From assembly GCA_051294375.1 (NCBI GenBank), contig CM119263.1, positions 3,041,573-3,105,572 of the forward strand: DNA of 64,000 nt, given 5' to 3'. The notes below the pieces were generated by a model. That model was not told where the DNA came from. It saw only the letters and a list, made by a program, of their open reading frames with translations, and did no database searches. This DNA is from Paraspadella gotoi (Eukaryota > Chaetognatha). Of this stretch, positions 14,359-26,069 are shown piece by piece; positions within the stretch are counted from its first letter, which is position 1, and the number at the start of each line of letters is the position of its first letter. The translations under genes were made by a program, and so were the position numbers.

Positions 14359-17214
14359 TCAGGGATTAGAAGGATGGCACTCCGATGCCGTTTATTTGGT
14401 TCTAGCGCAGAAACGAGCAATATCGGAAAGTCGTTGCATCTTTACTATTTTTCACTCTCAACTGATTCTCTTCTTGTTTTGTTTACATATTTTCGTTCCG
14501 GTGGATTTTATTTTTAGATCCAATCTTCTAATATTTTATTATGATCCCAATTTTCTCTATTTTTAGATCCAATTTTTCTCTTCTTACCACTGTCTGTTTA
14601 TTTAGGTACCGTTGGGGTAAAAAAAAATAGATATATAGAAGACTAACGCGAGTTTCACAAAATGGAGAGGTGCACACTGGATCCGTGTAGAATTTTCGCC
14701 GGAAATAACAACAGGTTTAACTTCATTTGGGCTTTGCTGCAAGATTTTTCAATTTAGCATATTTTTGAAAAAGATTAAATTTCGAGCCAGACGTGGAGAG
14801 AACTTGTGGGAGAGAGAGAGAGAAGAGACGGAAGCACGACACGGGGGGACGGAGGATGAGAGGGCAGGAGATATAGGGAGAATAAAAGAACACTCGCGCA
14901 GAGGACTTCAGACAATCAGCTGGAGAGCCAGGAGGAAGCTAGGGAGAGCCCACAGACCCCTACTGCCGCAAAGCCCTGCTGCACACACCGACCACACGAC
15001 CAGCCAAACTGCTAGCCCAGACCACTGTACCTGGGAGAGTCTGAAGACGCGAACGTTATCCGTGTCTCGACGGGCGAACCTGGAACCGGAAGTGGCGGAC
15101 GAAGAGCTGCACAGAACGCTTCCTAATCGCAGTAGACGCTGTTGGAGGTCAGTGGGACGTTGAGGGTGAGTGAGTGTGGGTAAGTGGTAGGTTGAGTTGG
15201 GTATGATGTGGGTGGTGGGCGAGGGGAGGTAAGGATCGTAGAGTGAGTGGTAAGATAAGATATGGAGGGGCGAGTGAAAGGTGGGTGGGTGGGTGGGTGA
15301 GGCGCGAGGGAGAATGGGTAGAGGGAGTAAGATTGAGAAGAAATAAAGTTTAACCCCTTTCTGCCGAAAGATACTTAGATAGACGAAGGATATAAATGGC
15401 ACGTCAGTCAGATCTTGCACAGGATGTACATGGAAAAGCATACATCGAGCAGATCTTCACATTCAGTAGGAGATAAAGGATATGCTGTCACGAGCGTAGT
15501 AGACATCATGCAAGAATGCAGCTTCACATTCATACGATCAATCATCATCAATGCATCTTCAACATTCTGCATCAAGTCTTCACATTAACATGCGAGCATA
15601 TAAGCTTCACATTCACTCAATCATTATCTGTCTCGAGAGTTCATCATAATCATCTTCACACTCTATGCATCAATCTTCCATTCATTCATCAATCATCATG
15701 TTCCATATTCATTATCATCAATCTTACATTCATCATCCGTCATTTCAGCATTCATCTCGTCACCACCAACGTTCATAGTCGAATGTCCATAAAATGTAAG
15801 TCGTATTAATTCCTCTCCTTGATTGGCAACCGATCGACACGAAGAGTCACCACCTTGGAAATTGAATTTCTCTTCGCTTACCTTTTTGCTCCTTTTTAAT
15901 CTTGGCCTTAAACCTTTTTCACCCTATCATCTATGACTCGCCCCCCCCTGCTAACTTCTTCTCCTCCCGCCCCTCTAAGCGAGGGGGGCGTCCAATGTCT
16001 TCGACGGTATATTAAACCTTCCATCTTTGGAAGAAACTTCACCTAGTTCCACTTTAATCTAATCTAGGAGGGAAAAATTTATTTTTAATAAAATTTAAAA
16101 TAAATAAATAAAATGAATAATAAATAAATAAAATAAATAAAAATAAATAAAAAATAATAAATAAATAAATCAATAAATTTCATTTATTTAAAAAAATTTA
16201 GATAATTTACTTTAAACCAAATTTTTTTTACTGAAAAAAATTTATTAAATGCTTTAAATACATACAACAAAATAATGGAAAAAAAATATTTATTTTTAGA
16301 ACCTGTTATTCATTCAAACTAACTTTTTTTCTCAAAATATATTAGATTTAATTTTAATGAAAGCTTAAAAAACGATAGAGATATCTTAAGCTTTGTTTAA
16401 TAAATTTGGGTGTTGGAACTACTGGCATTGAAGCCGGACGTGTCAGGTTTTCTCATCACGGACCAATCTCGTTGGGGACGTTGAAAGGCTTTGATGAAAG
16501 CTGAGGTGGGGAGAGAAAGAGGATAGAAGAGGGGAGGGGGACAAAAGAGAAGAGAAGAAAAGAGAAGAGAAGAGAAGGCTTTGATGAAGCTGAGGTGGGG
16601 GAGAGAAGAGAGAATGAGAGGGGAGAGGGAGGACAAGAGAGAAGGGAAGAGAAGAGAAGAGAGAGAGAGAAGAGAAGAAGAAGATAAAGGAATTTGATGA
16701 GTTTGAGATGTGGGAGGAGAGAGAGATGGGAGCGGAGAGGGGGATAAAGAGAAGAACAGAACGAGAAAGAAAGGTAGGAGGGGAGGGGAAAGAGAAGAAG
16801 AGAAGAGAAGAGAAGAGAAGAGAAGAGAAGAGAAGAGAAGAGAAAGAAGATAAAAGAAAAGAAAAGAAAAAGAATGGAAGACAAGAGAAGCAGAAGAGAA
16901 GAAGAAAAGAGAAGACAGGGGGAGAGAAGAGAAGAGAAAGAACTAGAGAAGAAAGAAAAAGAAAAGAAAAAGAAAAGTAGAGAAAGAGTTTAAATCTCAG
17001 CAACACGTGATATTATCGACCTTCGCATCGAAAACCGAAAGTCAACTTCCTCTTGTTTTGTTGATCGGCGCCAAACTTCTGCGTCTAACCCAAAGAACCC
17101 GCCCGCACTGTGAACTTCTGCGTCAAAACTGAATACGCCACTGATTCCGTGCTGGCGTAATGCCGAGTAGCGCAAAGTCGCATAGCTGCAGCAAATCGAG
17201 CGAACCAGTCATAA
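14359..17214. repeat. Left arm of a ~2.6-2.8 kb inverted repeat
   Basis: The whole arm matches 21245-23806 in reverse orientation: pairs include TCTCAGCAACACGTGATATT with its complement near 21445, and CAGGGATTAG at 14360 with CTAATCCCTG at 23795. Internal landmarks are the decayed SK exon, the ATC/GATGAATGTGAA repeat (15520-15780), an (AAAT)n block (16090-16180) and a GAGAA tract (16500-16985). Differences are mainly single-base indels. Confidence 0.9.
15029..15162 (-). pseudogene. Decayed inverted copy of the SK pre-S1 exon
   Basis: Read on the minus strand this matches 23200-23285 from its acceptor region (ctccaacag) to the exon end CTCTCCCAG. It is interrupted by about a dozen single-base or short insertions. 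The frame is lost, although RVFRLSQ is still visible, and the donor has become GTACAG. It lies in the left arm of the 14.36/21.25 kb inverted repeat. It is either a non-functional inverted duplication or, more likely given the indel-only differences, an uncorrected mis-oriented read. Confidence 0.6.
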
Positions 17215-17399
17215 AAACTGGTTTCCCAACATTTTACATTCGTGAGAGGAATCTTCTTCTCTTAAAATCTCGGAGTGATACAAACGAGGATCAGATGTGA
17301 AAAAAAAGAATTCTTATCACTTCTGACGAATATTTCGATATTTTCTCTGTTTCTTTGTTCAACTGAATTGTTTAACTGAGTGCAATAATTTCAGACTAC

Positions 17400-17645
17400 G
17401 CTCTATGACGTAACGAGCAAATCCAGCCAATCACGTCCATGAAATATTTACCGACGAGTTGAGCCTTACCCCCCTTTACAAAAATTGGAGGCGGTTTCGT
17501 TATCCGAAAATTTATTTTCCTCGTCTCGCTTTCAATTTTCCTTCGCCCTACATCCTCGCCGGGTCGAACCGATTCATTTCCCATCCGTCATTTCCCCCGT
17601 GCCCCGCCTTCTCCCGGATGTAAGGGGGCGTGGCAGTCGCTTTTT
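17400..17645. promoter_or_regulatory. Promoter-like cluster upstream of the 18.4 kb exon
   Basis: A CRE-like TGACGTAA (17407-17414) and an inverted CCAAT box (CCAATCACG near 17427) are followed by a GC-rich stretch with an ETS-like CCGGATGT and a GC box GGGGGCGTGGC near 17610-17635. No TATA box is evident. The cluster differs from the surrounding AT-rich and microsatellite DNA. A role as an SK promoter is inference. Confidence 0.3.
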
Positions 17646-17649
17646 ACGA

Positions 17650-17773
17650 CGTTTCCGGTTTCAAGGAATCCGAATTTTTTTTCGTTCGTCGCGAAATTTC
17701 TATTTGAGTTTTTTCGGTTTTTTAAGTTTCGGGTTTTTTATGTGATTAAAAACGAAATGAAGGAGACTGATTG

Positions 17774-17808
<35 letters not shown>

Positions 17809-18356
17809 NNNNNNNNNNNNNNNNNNNNNNNNNNNNNNNNNNNNNNNNNNNNNNNNNNNNNNNNNNNNNNNNNNNNNNNNNNNNNNNNNNNNNNNNNNNN
17901 NNNNNNNNNNNNNNNNNNNNNNNNNNNNNNNNNNNNNNNNNNNNNNNNNNNNNNNNNNNNNNNNNNNNNNNNNNNNNNNNNNNNNNNNCTCAATTTCCTC
18001 CCCCTTTCGCCCATCTATATCTAAATGTCACGTGTAATTTACCTTTTCAATCTCCAGGTGCCATTCGTTACATTAAAAACATTTCCAATTTCACAAAAAA
18101 GAAAACNNNNNNNNNNNNNNNNNNNNNNNNNNNNNNNNNNNNNNNNNNNNNNNNNNNNNNNNNNNNNNNNNNNNNNNNNNNNNNNNNNNNNNNNNNNNNN
18201 NNNNNNNNNNNNNNNNNNNNNNNNNNNNNNNNNNNNNNNNNNNNNNNNNNNNNNNNNNNNNNNNNNNNNNNNNNNNNNNNNNNNNNNNNNNNNNNNNNNN
18301 NNNNNNNNNNNNNNNNNNNNNNNNNNNNNNNNNNNNCTCTCTCTCTATCATTTCAG
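17650..18356. repeat. CT repeats with two unresolved gaps before the 18.4 kb exon
   Basis: (CT)n runs into N at 17809-17988, and another CT run emerges from the gap 18107-18336. Between them is a short AT-rich island. An SK 5' exon could be hidden in either gap. Confidence 0.7.
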
Positions 18357-18436
18357 CGAAAAAGAACTAATCCAAGATGGCGGATCTGAGGAAGCGTCGG
18401 CCGGGACGGCGCTTGTCGGGCAGGACGGCGCCTCAG
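18357..18436 (+). CDS. SK channel, candidate N-terminal cytoplasmic exon
   Basis: The exon runs from the acceptor tatcatttcag to the donor GTGAGT. In the frame that joins the next exon correctly, the first base completes a codon. It then reads EKELIQDGGSEEASAG, continues TALVGQDGAS, and ends in phase 1, which matches the phase-1 entry of exon 23200-23285. SK N-termini are long, poorly conserved and cytoplasmic, so homology cannot test it; phase continuity and splice signals are the support. Another frame has an ATG in good context (CCAAGATGG at 18377, MADLRKRRPG). That frame cannot reach the SK reading frame through 23200-23285, so I prefer the internal-exon reading. The sequence just upstream is a CT repeat broken by a gap (18107-18336), so the previous exon may be missing. 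Confidence 0.5.
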
Positions 18437-19296
18437 GTGAGTCATGCAAGAGAGGAATGAATTATTAATTAAATAATTAATTAAATAATTTATAAATAAA
18501 TGAATGAATTAATGAAGATTGTGTGACAGTGACCAAATTAATAAGGTGACTACGACCATCTGAAATACCACCTAACAAATTATTGAAGGGAAGATTTTGA
18601 GTGAAAATGTCAGGATCACTAAAGGTAACAACAATGTTACAAACGGTAACAACAGGAAGATGACAATACGCTGACAACGGCGAGAGGACAAAAGGGCAAC
18701 AATGACGAGTTGACAAGATGAGAACAACTGGATGACAAAGGGCGGTCATTTTGAACGGATTTGCGTTGATTAGTCCGACGCCCGCCGACGCTAGTCGATG
18801 GCCCCGAGCGAAGGATCCTTTCGTCTAATTAATGTTCAGTGGGGTTGTGGTGACATCCGGGTTTCATCCGGGTTGATGTTTCAGTGATTCTTAGATTGGG
18901 TGAGTGGTCGGTGAGTGGTCGGTGAGTGGTTCCGTGATTGGGTGAGTGGTAGTTTATTATTTTAGGGAGATGTAATTTAAAGTTATATTGATACAATTGC
19001 AATCAACTTGATTTAACTTATTTAACTAATTTTAAGAGTTATTATCAGTTGAGATGTTTAATTTAATTTAATATGTCGTCACGTCAGTGAAAACCCGTGA
19101 ACTCGCGCATTTGTTTTAAAATATAACGAGACCACCGGATTTATTTTTTTTGTGAAAAAAGGAGAGAAAGGAATTTCAAAAACTTTTTAGAAATTATGAA
19201 TATGTCGGAAAATTAATAGAATGAGACAAACCAAATTAAAATTAAAGAAAAAACGATGTCACTTGATAAAGAAAGAATGAAAGAAAGCAAAAAAGC

Positions 19297-19348
<52 letters not shown>

Positions 19349-19454
19349 AATAAAGACAGACTTGAGTCACGATAGATTTTTCCTTCAAAAAAGTCGCGTC
19401 GAAACGAAGCAGCCGAGTGGAGACTTTCTTTTCTGGAGTAGAAATCGCAGCTGC

Positions 19455-19505
<51 letters not shown>

Positions 19506-20243
19506 TATCAATATTCTATAATATTCTTTCAAAACAAATAAGTTTCACAACTTCGATAGCCCAAGTGAAGCGGGGCCGTGTCGACTGTAGAAGTTGAGTA
19601 ACAATTAACAACTTTCTGTATTTTTAACTTTGGATTGTAACGTGTATAGAAATTATAATCAAGGTCAACAACAATAACAATCGAATAGGTAGAAACAGTC
19701 AATACTCCATGAGAGTTGTGTGACCCAATTTCCTCTGGCCACTAAACGGTTTTAGCAGAGGTCTCATCGTCGTCGTCGTCGTCGTCTTTTTGACCGCCAC
19801 CTGGTGTTAAATATTGTTATAATAACATAGAATAAGCCTAGTAATTACACAAATAAATCTTAACATCTTAAAAATAAATTATACTATGCATACATAATGA
19901 TTATAGAACAACTGGTTTTTATAATTAGAAATAGTTACAATTACAATGCCTTTAATTTCGGCGTTAGCATTAACCACGGAAGATGACAAATATTGTTTTT
20001 TTTTTTCAATTTAACGGAAAAATCCTTCTTAAAGGATTTCCTTTTAAAAATGATTTTTCCTCGTCTTTCCACTGACAGTTCGTATTCTATGCTTCTTTTA
20101 GTTTTCCTATTTTTACATAAGAGCTGCTTGCAGATACGACGACAACGACGACAACGACGACGAAGATGATGACGACGACAGCGATATTGCCACCTGTTAT
20201 ATAGTGCAGAATCCTTTTGATCGGTGAGGGGAAAAAAGGAGGA

Positions 20244-20299
<56 letters not shown>

Positions 20300-20659
20300 T
20301 GTTATTATTGACATCGAGAGAGTCAACATCAACACCGACGAATGTTAGTCGCCAGTTTCGCTCCTTTTTTGTTTTCTTTTTTTGTTTCTTATTTTTCGTC
20401 TGTTTTCTCTGTTTTTTTTGGTCTGTTTTTCTGTTTTTTCTGTTTATTCTTATTTGTATATTTTCTCTGTTTTTTTCGTCTGGTTTCTCTGTTTTTTCTA
20501 TTTCTTCTATTTGTCTGTTTTCTCTGTTTTTTTTCTTATTTTTTGTATATTTTCTCTGTTTTTTTTTCTCTTTTCGTCTGTTTTCTCTTTTTTTTTTCTG
20601 TTTCTTCCGATTGTTTACCTCGTTTTTTTTCTCCGTCGTTTGTTGGTTTTTGCCTCCAG
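18437..20659. repeat. Intronic DNA with microsatellites
   Basis: AT-rich DNA with GTGAGTGGTCG repeats (18899-18950), (GAAA)n (19298-19343), (GA)n (19457-19502 and 20247-20298), short (CGT)n near 19768, (ACG)n near 20135-20180, and a 300-nt T-rich TTTTCTCTGTTTTTT minisatellite (20350-20640). No gene seen. Confidence 0.8.
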
Positions 20660-20751
20660 AGTTTGAGAATCGATGAGATCGACGCCGTAGATGGAAACGG
20701 CGCCGGTGGGGGCGGGCGGCGCCGTATAAGGTTGGGCCAGAGCGCCGCTAA
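20660..20751 (+). other. Exon-like segment in the SK region, probably not in the main transcript
   Basis: After tttttgcctccag it reads SLRIDEIDAVDGNG, then AGGGGRRRIRLGQSAA, and leaves phase 2 at AA|GTGAGT. It fits the MADL frame of 18357-18436 and could join 25952 by the second AG of that exon (K-KDLYEKRKK). It cannot join 23200-23285 in the SK frame. An alternative N-terminus is possible, but the NVGFRLSQ exon is far better supported. Confidence 0.2.
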
Positions 20752-22279
20752 GTGAGTAAGATAGCGCCGCGAGAGTTGGTGGTCGGCGCCGAGGGGGAAG
20801 TCGAAAGATGATAACTTCTCCCATTTTTAACGTCGTTTTGAGCTAAACTTCGGTCGCGCTTCCTCTCAATAATTCAAACCAAATCCAAGAGTTTTAAGTA
20901 ATAAACGGATAGACGAATACAAATGGACATATAAATGTTTAAACGGATTACCCGATAACCCGACGGCGAGGGATAACCATTGTGCTTTGTGCAGATGCGC
21001 GATTCGGCTCGCTGCTGCGGAGGAGGCCGATACTGCAGCGGCTGCGGAGGTTGATACACCGCTGCCGCTGCGTCTGTTGCTTCGCCTGTTATCGCTTATC
21101 TTTTGAAAGATGAGGCGCGGGGGGAAAAAAAGAGGAAAAAAGTCGGAAAATGAATCATTTTTAAAAAAATGATGTTTAGTTCCTTTTTTTTTAGTCAGCG
21201 ACAGTTGTCAACGAATTCAGAGCTTCTCCCGGTATTCATTGAAATCAATGACTGGTCGTCGATATTGGCGCAGCTATGGCGCACTTTGGCGCTACTCGGC
21301 ATTGACGCAGCACGGAATCAGTGCGATTCAGTTTTGACGCAGGAAGTTCACAGTGCGGGCGGTTTTTGGTTGACGCAGAATTTGGCGCCGATCAACAAAA
21401 CAAGAGAATTGACTTTCGGTTTTCGATGCGAAGGTCGATAATATCACGTGTTGCTGAGATTAAACTCTTCTCTACTTTTCTTTTTTTCTTTTCTTTTCTT
21501 TTCTTCTCTAGTTCTTTTCTCTTCTCTTCTCTCCCCCTGTCTTCTCTTTTTCTCTTCTCTTCTTTCTTTGTCTTCTCATTCTTTTTCTTTTTTTTCTTTT
21601 TCTTTTTCTTTTCTCTTCCTTTCTTCTTTCTTCTTCTTCTCTTCTCTTCTCTTCTCTTCTCTTCTCTTTTCCCTCTCCCCTCCTACCTTTTCTTTTCTTG
21701 TTCTCTTCTCTTTTATCCCCCTCCGCTCCCATTTCTCTCTTCCCTCCCACATCCTCAACTTCATCAAATCCTTTATCTTCTCTTCTTTCTCTCTCTCTCT
21801 TCTCTTCTCTTCTCTTCCTTCTCTTGTCCCCCTCTCCCTCTCATTCTCTTCTGTCTCTCCCCCACCTCAGCTTCATCAAAGCCTTCTCTTCTTCTGCTCT
21901 TTTTCTTCTCTTTGTCCCCCTCTCCCCTCTCATCTCTCTTCTCTCCCCCACCTCAGCTTCATCAAAGCCTTTCAACGTCTCCCAACGAGATTGGTGCCGT
22001 GATTGGAAAACCTGACACGTCCGGCTTCAATGCCAGTTAGTTCCAACACCAAATTTATTAAACAAAGCTTAAGTATCTCTATCGTTTTTAAGCTTTCATT
22101 AAAATTAAATCTAAATATTTTGAGAAAAAAGTTAGTTTGAATGAAAACAAGGTTCTAAAAAATAAATATTTTTTTCCATTATTTTTGTTGTATGTATTTA
22201 AAGCATTTAATAAATTTTTTTTCAGTAAAAAAAATTTGGTTTAAAAGTAAATTATCTAAATTTTTTTAAATAAATGAAT

Positions 22280-22320
<41 letters not shown>

Positions 22321-22662
22321 TTTATTTATTTATTTATTTATTCATTTATTTATTTATTTTAAATTTATAAAAATAAATTTTTCCCTCCTAGATTAGATTA
22401 AAGTGGAACTAGGTGAAGTTTCTTCCAAAGAGGAAGTTAATAACCGTCGAAGGACATTGGACGCCCCCCTCGCTGTAGAGGGGGGGAGGAGAGAAGTAGC
22501 AGGGGGGGGCAGAGTCATAGATGATAGGGTGAAAAGGTAAGGCAAGAATTAAAAGGAGCAAAAGGTAAGGAAGAGGAAATTCAATTTCCAAGGTGACTCT
22601 TGATCGACGTTTTGCAATCAAGAGAGAATTAATACGACTTCACATTTTTTATGACATTCGAC

Positions 22663-22970
22663 TATGACGTTGGTGGTGACGATGATGAATGTGAAGATGA
22701 CGATGATGAATGTGAAGATGATGATAATGAATGTGAAGATGATGATGATGATGAATGTGAAGATGATGATGATGAGTGTGAAGATGATGATGATGAATGT
22801 GAAGATAATGATGATGAATGTGAAGATGATGATGATGAATGTGAAGATGATGATGAATGTGAAGATGATGATGATGATGATGATGAATGTGAAGATGATG
22901 ATGATGAAGTGAAGATGATGATGATGAATGTGAAGATGATGATGATGATGAATGTGAAGATGATGACGCA
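22663..22970. repeat. 15-18 bp minisatellite (GATGATGATGAATGTGAA)n
   Basis: About 19 units with variable numbers of GAT. All + frames are open and read as Asp/Glu/Cys- or Met/Lys/Val-rich strings, which are repeat translations rather than proteins. The inverted, more decayed version is at about 15520-15780. Confidence 0.9.
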
Positions 22971-23199
22971 TTTGAATCTTCGTCATTAAGTATTCGAGAA
23001 GGGTTAAACTTTATTTTCTCTCCATCTTATCCCTACCCATTCTACCCTCGCGCCTCACCCACCACCCACCCACCCTTCACTCGCCCTCCACTTACCACTC
23101 ACTCACGACTTACCTACCCCTCGCCCACCACCACATCAACCCAACTCACCTACCACTTACCCACCACTCACTCACCCCTCAACCCCACCGACTCCACAG

Positions 23200-23285
23200 C
23201 GTCTACGGCGAAGGAAGCGCTGCGTCGCACTTCCGGTTCCCAGTCGCCGTCGAGACACGGAAACGTCGGCTTCAGACTCTCCCAG
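23200..23285 (+). CDS. SK channel exon ending in the conserved pre-S1 NVGxRL motif
   Basis: The acceptor is actccacag after a C-rich tract, and the donor is CAG|GTAAGT. The first two bases complete a codon. The 28 codons begin STAKEALRRTSGSQSPSR and end HGNVGFRLSQ, leaving phase 0. NVG(Y/F)RL immediately before the Arg/Lys-rich LFEKRK stretch is the most conserved part of the SK N-terminus, and here it is split between this exon and 25950-26069. All three frames of this exon happen to be open; only this frame gives the family motif and joins the S1 exon in frame. The exon sits inside the right arm of a large inverted repeat. A decayed copy lies in the opposite orientation at about 15029-15162. 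Identification is by eye, not by database search. Confidence 0.85.
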
Positions 23286-23806
23286 GTAAGTGGGGTAGGT
23301 TTGGGTGGTGGTGGTGTGGGCAGAGGCGGGAGTGGGGGTGGGCAGTCGTGGTCTAGCGATGTCTTTGAAGTCCTCGAGTGTTTTTTATCCCAACTCGTCC
23401 ACGGCGTCGCTTTGCTTTTCCAAGTCTTCACGCGCGCGAAATTTAATCTTTTCAAAATGCGAAATTAAATCTTTGAAAAAAAATGTTAAACCTTTTTTTT
23501 TTTGCGCAAAATTTAAGATAGTGCTTGATTTTTTGTGAAACTCGGTTAGTCTTCTATAACTATTTTTTTTTAAACGGTACTAAATAAACAGCAGTGGAAG
23601 GGAGAAAATTGGATCTAAAAATAGAAAATTGGATCAAAAAATAGAAAATTGGATCTAAAAATAAAAATCACCGACGAAATATGTAAACAAAACAAGAAGA
23701 AATCGTTGAAGTGAAAAATAGTAAAGTGCAACGACTTCCGATATTGCTCGTTTCTCGCTAGAACCAATAAACGGCATCGGTGCCATCCTTTCTAATCCCT
23801 GGAGCA

Positions 23807-24183
23807 AAAAAAAGGAGGAAGGAGATCAAATGGAAACAATAAAAGTTATGCATGGATGAATCGACGAATGAGTATGATTCATGACATAGTATTTTATTAA
23901 ATAAGTGGTTGGCGATAAAACTGGATAGAAAATAAATAAATAAAACAAACTTCCTTAGAAAAAAAATATTGAATGATTCTTTTCTAAAGGTCTTATAACA
24001 GAAGATGATAACGATTTGAAAAAAAATGAAATCGGTTGGAAAATTGTAAACAGAAGAAATTGTAAAAGCTTGAAAAGCGAAATGTAAACAAAGGACAAGA
24101 AAATCGTAAAATTGTGGAAAAAAAAAACTTCAAAAGAAAATGTTTGAAAAAAAACGGAAGGGGTTAAGTTAACTTATTTTGGG

Positions 24184-24257
<74 letters not shown>

Positions 24258-25479
24258 AGAGAGAAGAGAGAGGAGAGAGAGAGAGAAGAGAGGAGAGAGA
24301 GAGAGAGAGAGAGAGAGTCGCAGTCTATCGAAATCTGAAAAAAAAATCATGAAAAATTGGGTTTTGCTCCGAAATCAGCCTTCGTCTTTGTCTAACGATT
24401 CCTTCACATTTATATTTTATATTTATATATATTAATATATATATATTTATATTCTTTTCTTGTATTTCTTTTCTTTTCCCCCATTTTCATGAAGAGTTTT
24501 TTCTCATTTTTTTCCATGTTTTTTCTTCTTTGATTCCTTCTCGACCTTTTCCTATTTTTTGTTTCTTTCTTCCATCAATTTTGTTCCATTTATTTGTTTC
24601 TTTTCATCTTTTTTTCCCCCAATTTTGTTTTTCTTTGATACAATTTTCTTGATTTTAACAACTTTACTTCCTCCACGAAACTAAAATATTATTCTAGTTA
24701 GTAGTTACAATTAAATTATCAAATATTTCGCTATTAATTGAACTACTAATAAACATGATCTTTTGTCATTGTAAAATATCAATATTGGGCAGTAGAATAA
24801 TATTCGTCGAAACTTAATGAGACCACGACAATGATTTACAATGATTTACAAATTAATCGGCGACCGACTCATATACCTTAATGCCAATCGGCTTTCGTTA
24901 TTTACTCCCTCAAACGGCTCGTAAGCCAATCGGGGCGAATTGTTTGGGCAGATGCGTCGGAAATTAAGGAGGCGTCAACCGAAGCCGAAGCGAATATTAA
25001 CGCCTTTTTTTTTCTCCTTTATTTCCTTTTTCCCCCTTTTTTTTCTTTTAAATCAAATCGATCTTTCTTTTTTATTGTCTACCTTTTTTTTATCTTTCTT
25101 TTCTCTCGAGTCAATCTATCATGTTTTTCTGTTCTCGCCCCAGGCTTTTTTTTTCTTTTTTCCTTTCTTCCTTTTTTTTCTTTTTTTTCTTTTTTCCTTT
25201 TCTATTTCATTCTATTTTTCAGTCACTTGTTGACTTTTCGCTCCTTTCAGTTTAATAACTTCTCTTTGTTTTCCTTTTTTCTATTTAAGCCAAATGTTTT
25301 TCTATTTCTCAAAATTTTTTTATCTTTTGTCTTTTATATTACGTATTATTTCTTAATGCAGCTTTTCACTTCTTTCGTTTTTTTGTTTATCCTCGCCAAT
25401 CTCCAATCAAATATACTAGTGTTTAATTATTATATACTTTAACTTCCATTATATGATTGCCCGTTTCGTATGCGTTTCC
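23807..25479. repeat. Intronic AT-rich DNA with a GA microsatellite
   Basis: (GA)n with AGG interruptions at 24187-24317; T/C-rich strings at 24450-24650 and 24990-25240. No exon signals in frame with SK. Confidence 0.8.
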
Positions 25480-25482
25480 CTT

Positions 25483-25542
<60 letters not shown>

Positions 25543-25947
25543 CTCTTATATTTTTGTCTTCGTTCTGACCATCCTTTCCTTTCTCCCTCAATTCCTTCTT
25601 CGTCTTCCTCCCCTCCCCTCCCCTCCCCTTCCTCTCCCATCCCTCTCCCTTCCTCTCCCCTCTCCTCCCCTTTCTCCCTCCTCCCCTACTTCTCTCTCCC
25701 TTCCCCTCCCCTCTCCTCCCTTTCTCCCTCCCCTCCCTACTTCTCTCTCCTTCCCCTCCCTCTCCTCCTCCTCTCTCCCTCCCTTCCCTACCCTCCTCCT
25801 TCCCCTCCCCTCTCCTCCCCCCTCTCCCTCCCCTCTCCTTCCCTCTCTCCCGTCCCTCCCCTCTCCTCCCCTTCTCCCTCCCTCCCTCCTCCTCTCTCTC
25901 CCTTCCCTCCTCCTTGCCCCTCCTCTCTCCCGTCCCCTCCCCTCCAC
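25480..25947 (+). repeat. Pyrimidine-only minisatellite (CCCTCTCC-type) abutting the S1 exon acceptor
   Basis: Almost 470 nt of C and T, in ~30-60 bp higher-order units (CCCTACTTCTCTCTCC recurring), lead directly into CCACAG. It acts, or is read, as an extraordinarily long polypyrimidine tract. Both strands are open as poly-Ser/Pro/Leu or Gly/Arg/Glu; neither is a protein. Confidence 0.9.
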
Positions 25948-25949
25948 AG

Positions 25950-26069
25950 AGAAAGGACTTGTACGAAAAGAGGAAGAAGATAAGCGACTTAGCTCTGGCC
26001 GTGGGAATCTTGGGCATCGCGCTCATGATCATGGAGACGGAACTCACCATGGCCAACGTTTACACCAAG
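25950..26069 (+). CDS. SK channel exon encoding the pre-S1 basic segment and transmembrane segment S1
   Basis: This 120-bp exon encodes 40 codons in phase 0/0. It begins RKDLYEKRKKISD, continues with the hydrophobic S1 LALAVGILGIALMIMETEL, and ends TMANVYTK before the donor GTAAGT. The pattern matches the family: (R/K)ALFEKRKRLSDYAL, S1, then ETELS..YDK. The conserved Glu-Thr-Glu at the outer end of S1 is present. The acceptor CCACAG closes a pyrimidine-only tract of more than 400 nt (25480-25947). A second AG two bases downstream could be used by an alternative upstream exon (20660-20751). The next exon in frame is 30.6 kb away at 56667. Confidence 0.92.

Larger units (their letters stand above)
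21245..23806. repeat. Right arm of the inverted repeat, containing the intact SK exon
   Basis: It has the same content as the left arm in reverse: TTCTC tract (21480-21950), (ATTT)n (22275-22360), GATGATGATGAATGTGAA array (22681-22970), C-rich repeat, SK exon (23200-23285), then AT-rich DNA. About 4 kb of unique DNA separates the arms. Confidence 0.9.

Noticed and set aside
16443-17006. 187-codon Phe/Leu/Ser frame, with its counterpart at 21321-22040
   Set aside because: Reading of a TTCTC/GAGAA tract that happens to look membrane-like.
22681-22970. Regular short repeats considered as a CRISPR array
   Set aside because: No unique spacers; eukaryotic minisatellite in an inverted-repeat arm.
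22651-22989. Asp/Glu/Cys-rich 112-codon frame
   Set aside because: Pure translation of the GATGATGAATGTGAA minisatellite; all frames are open.
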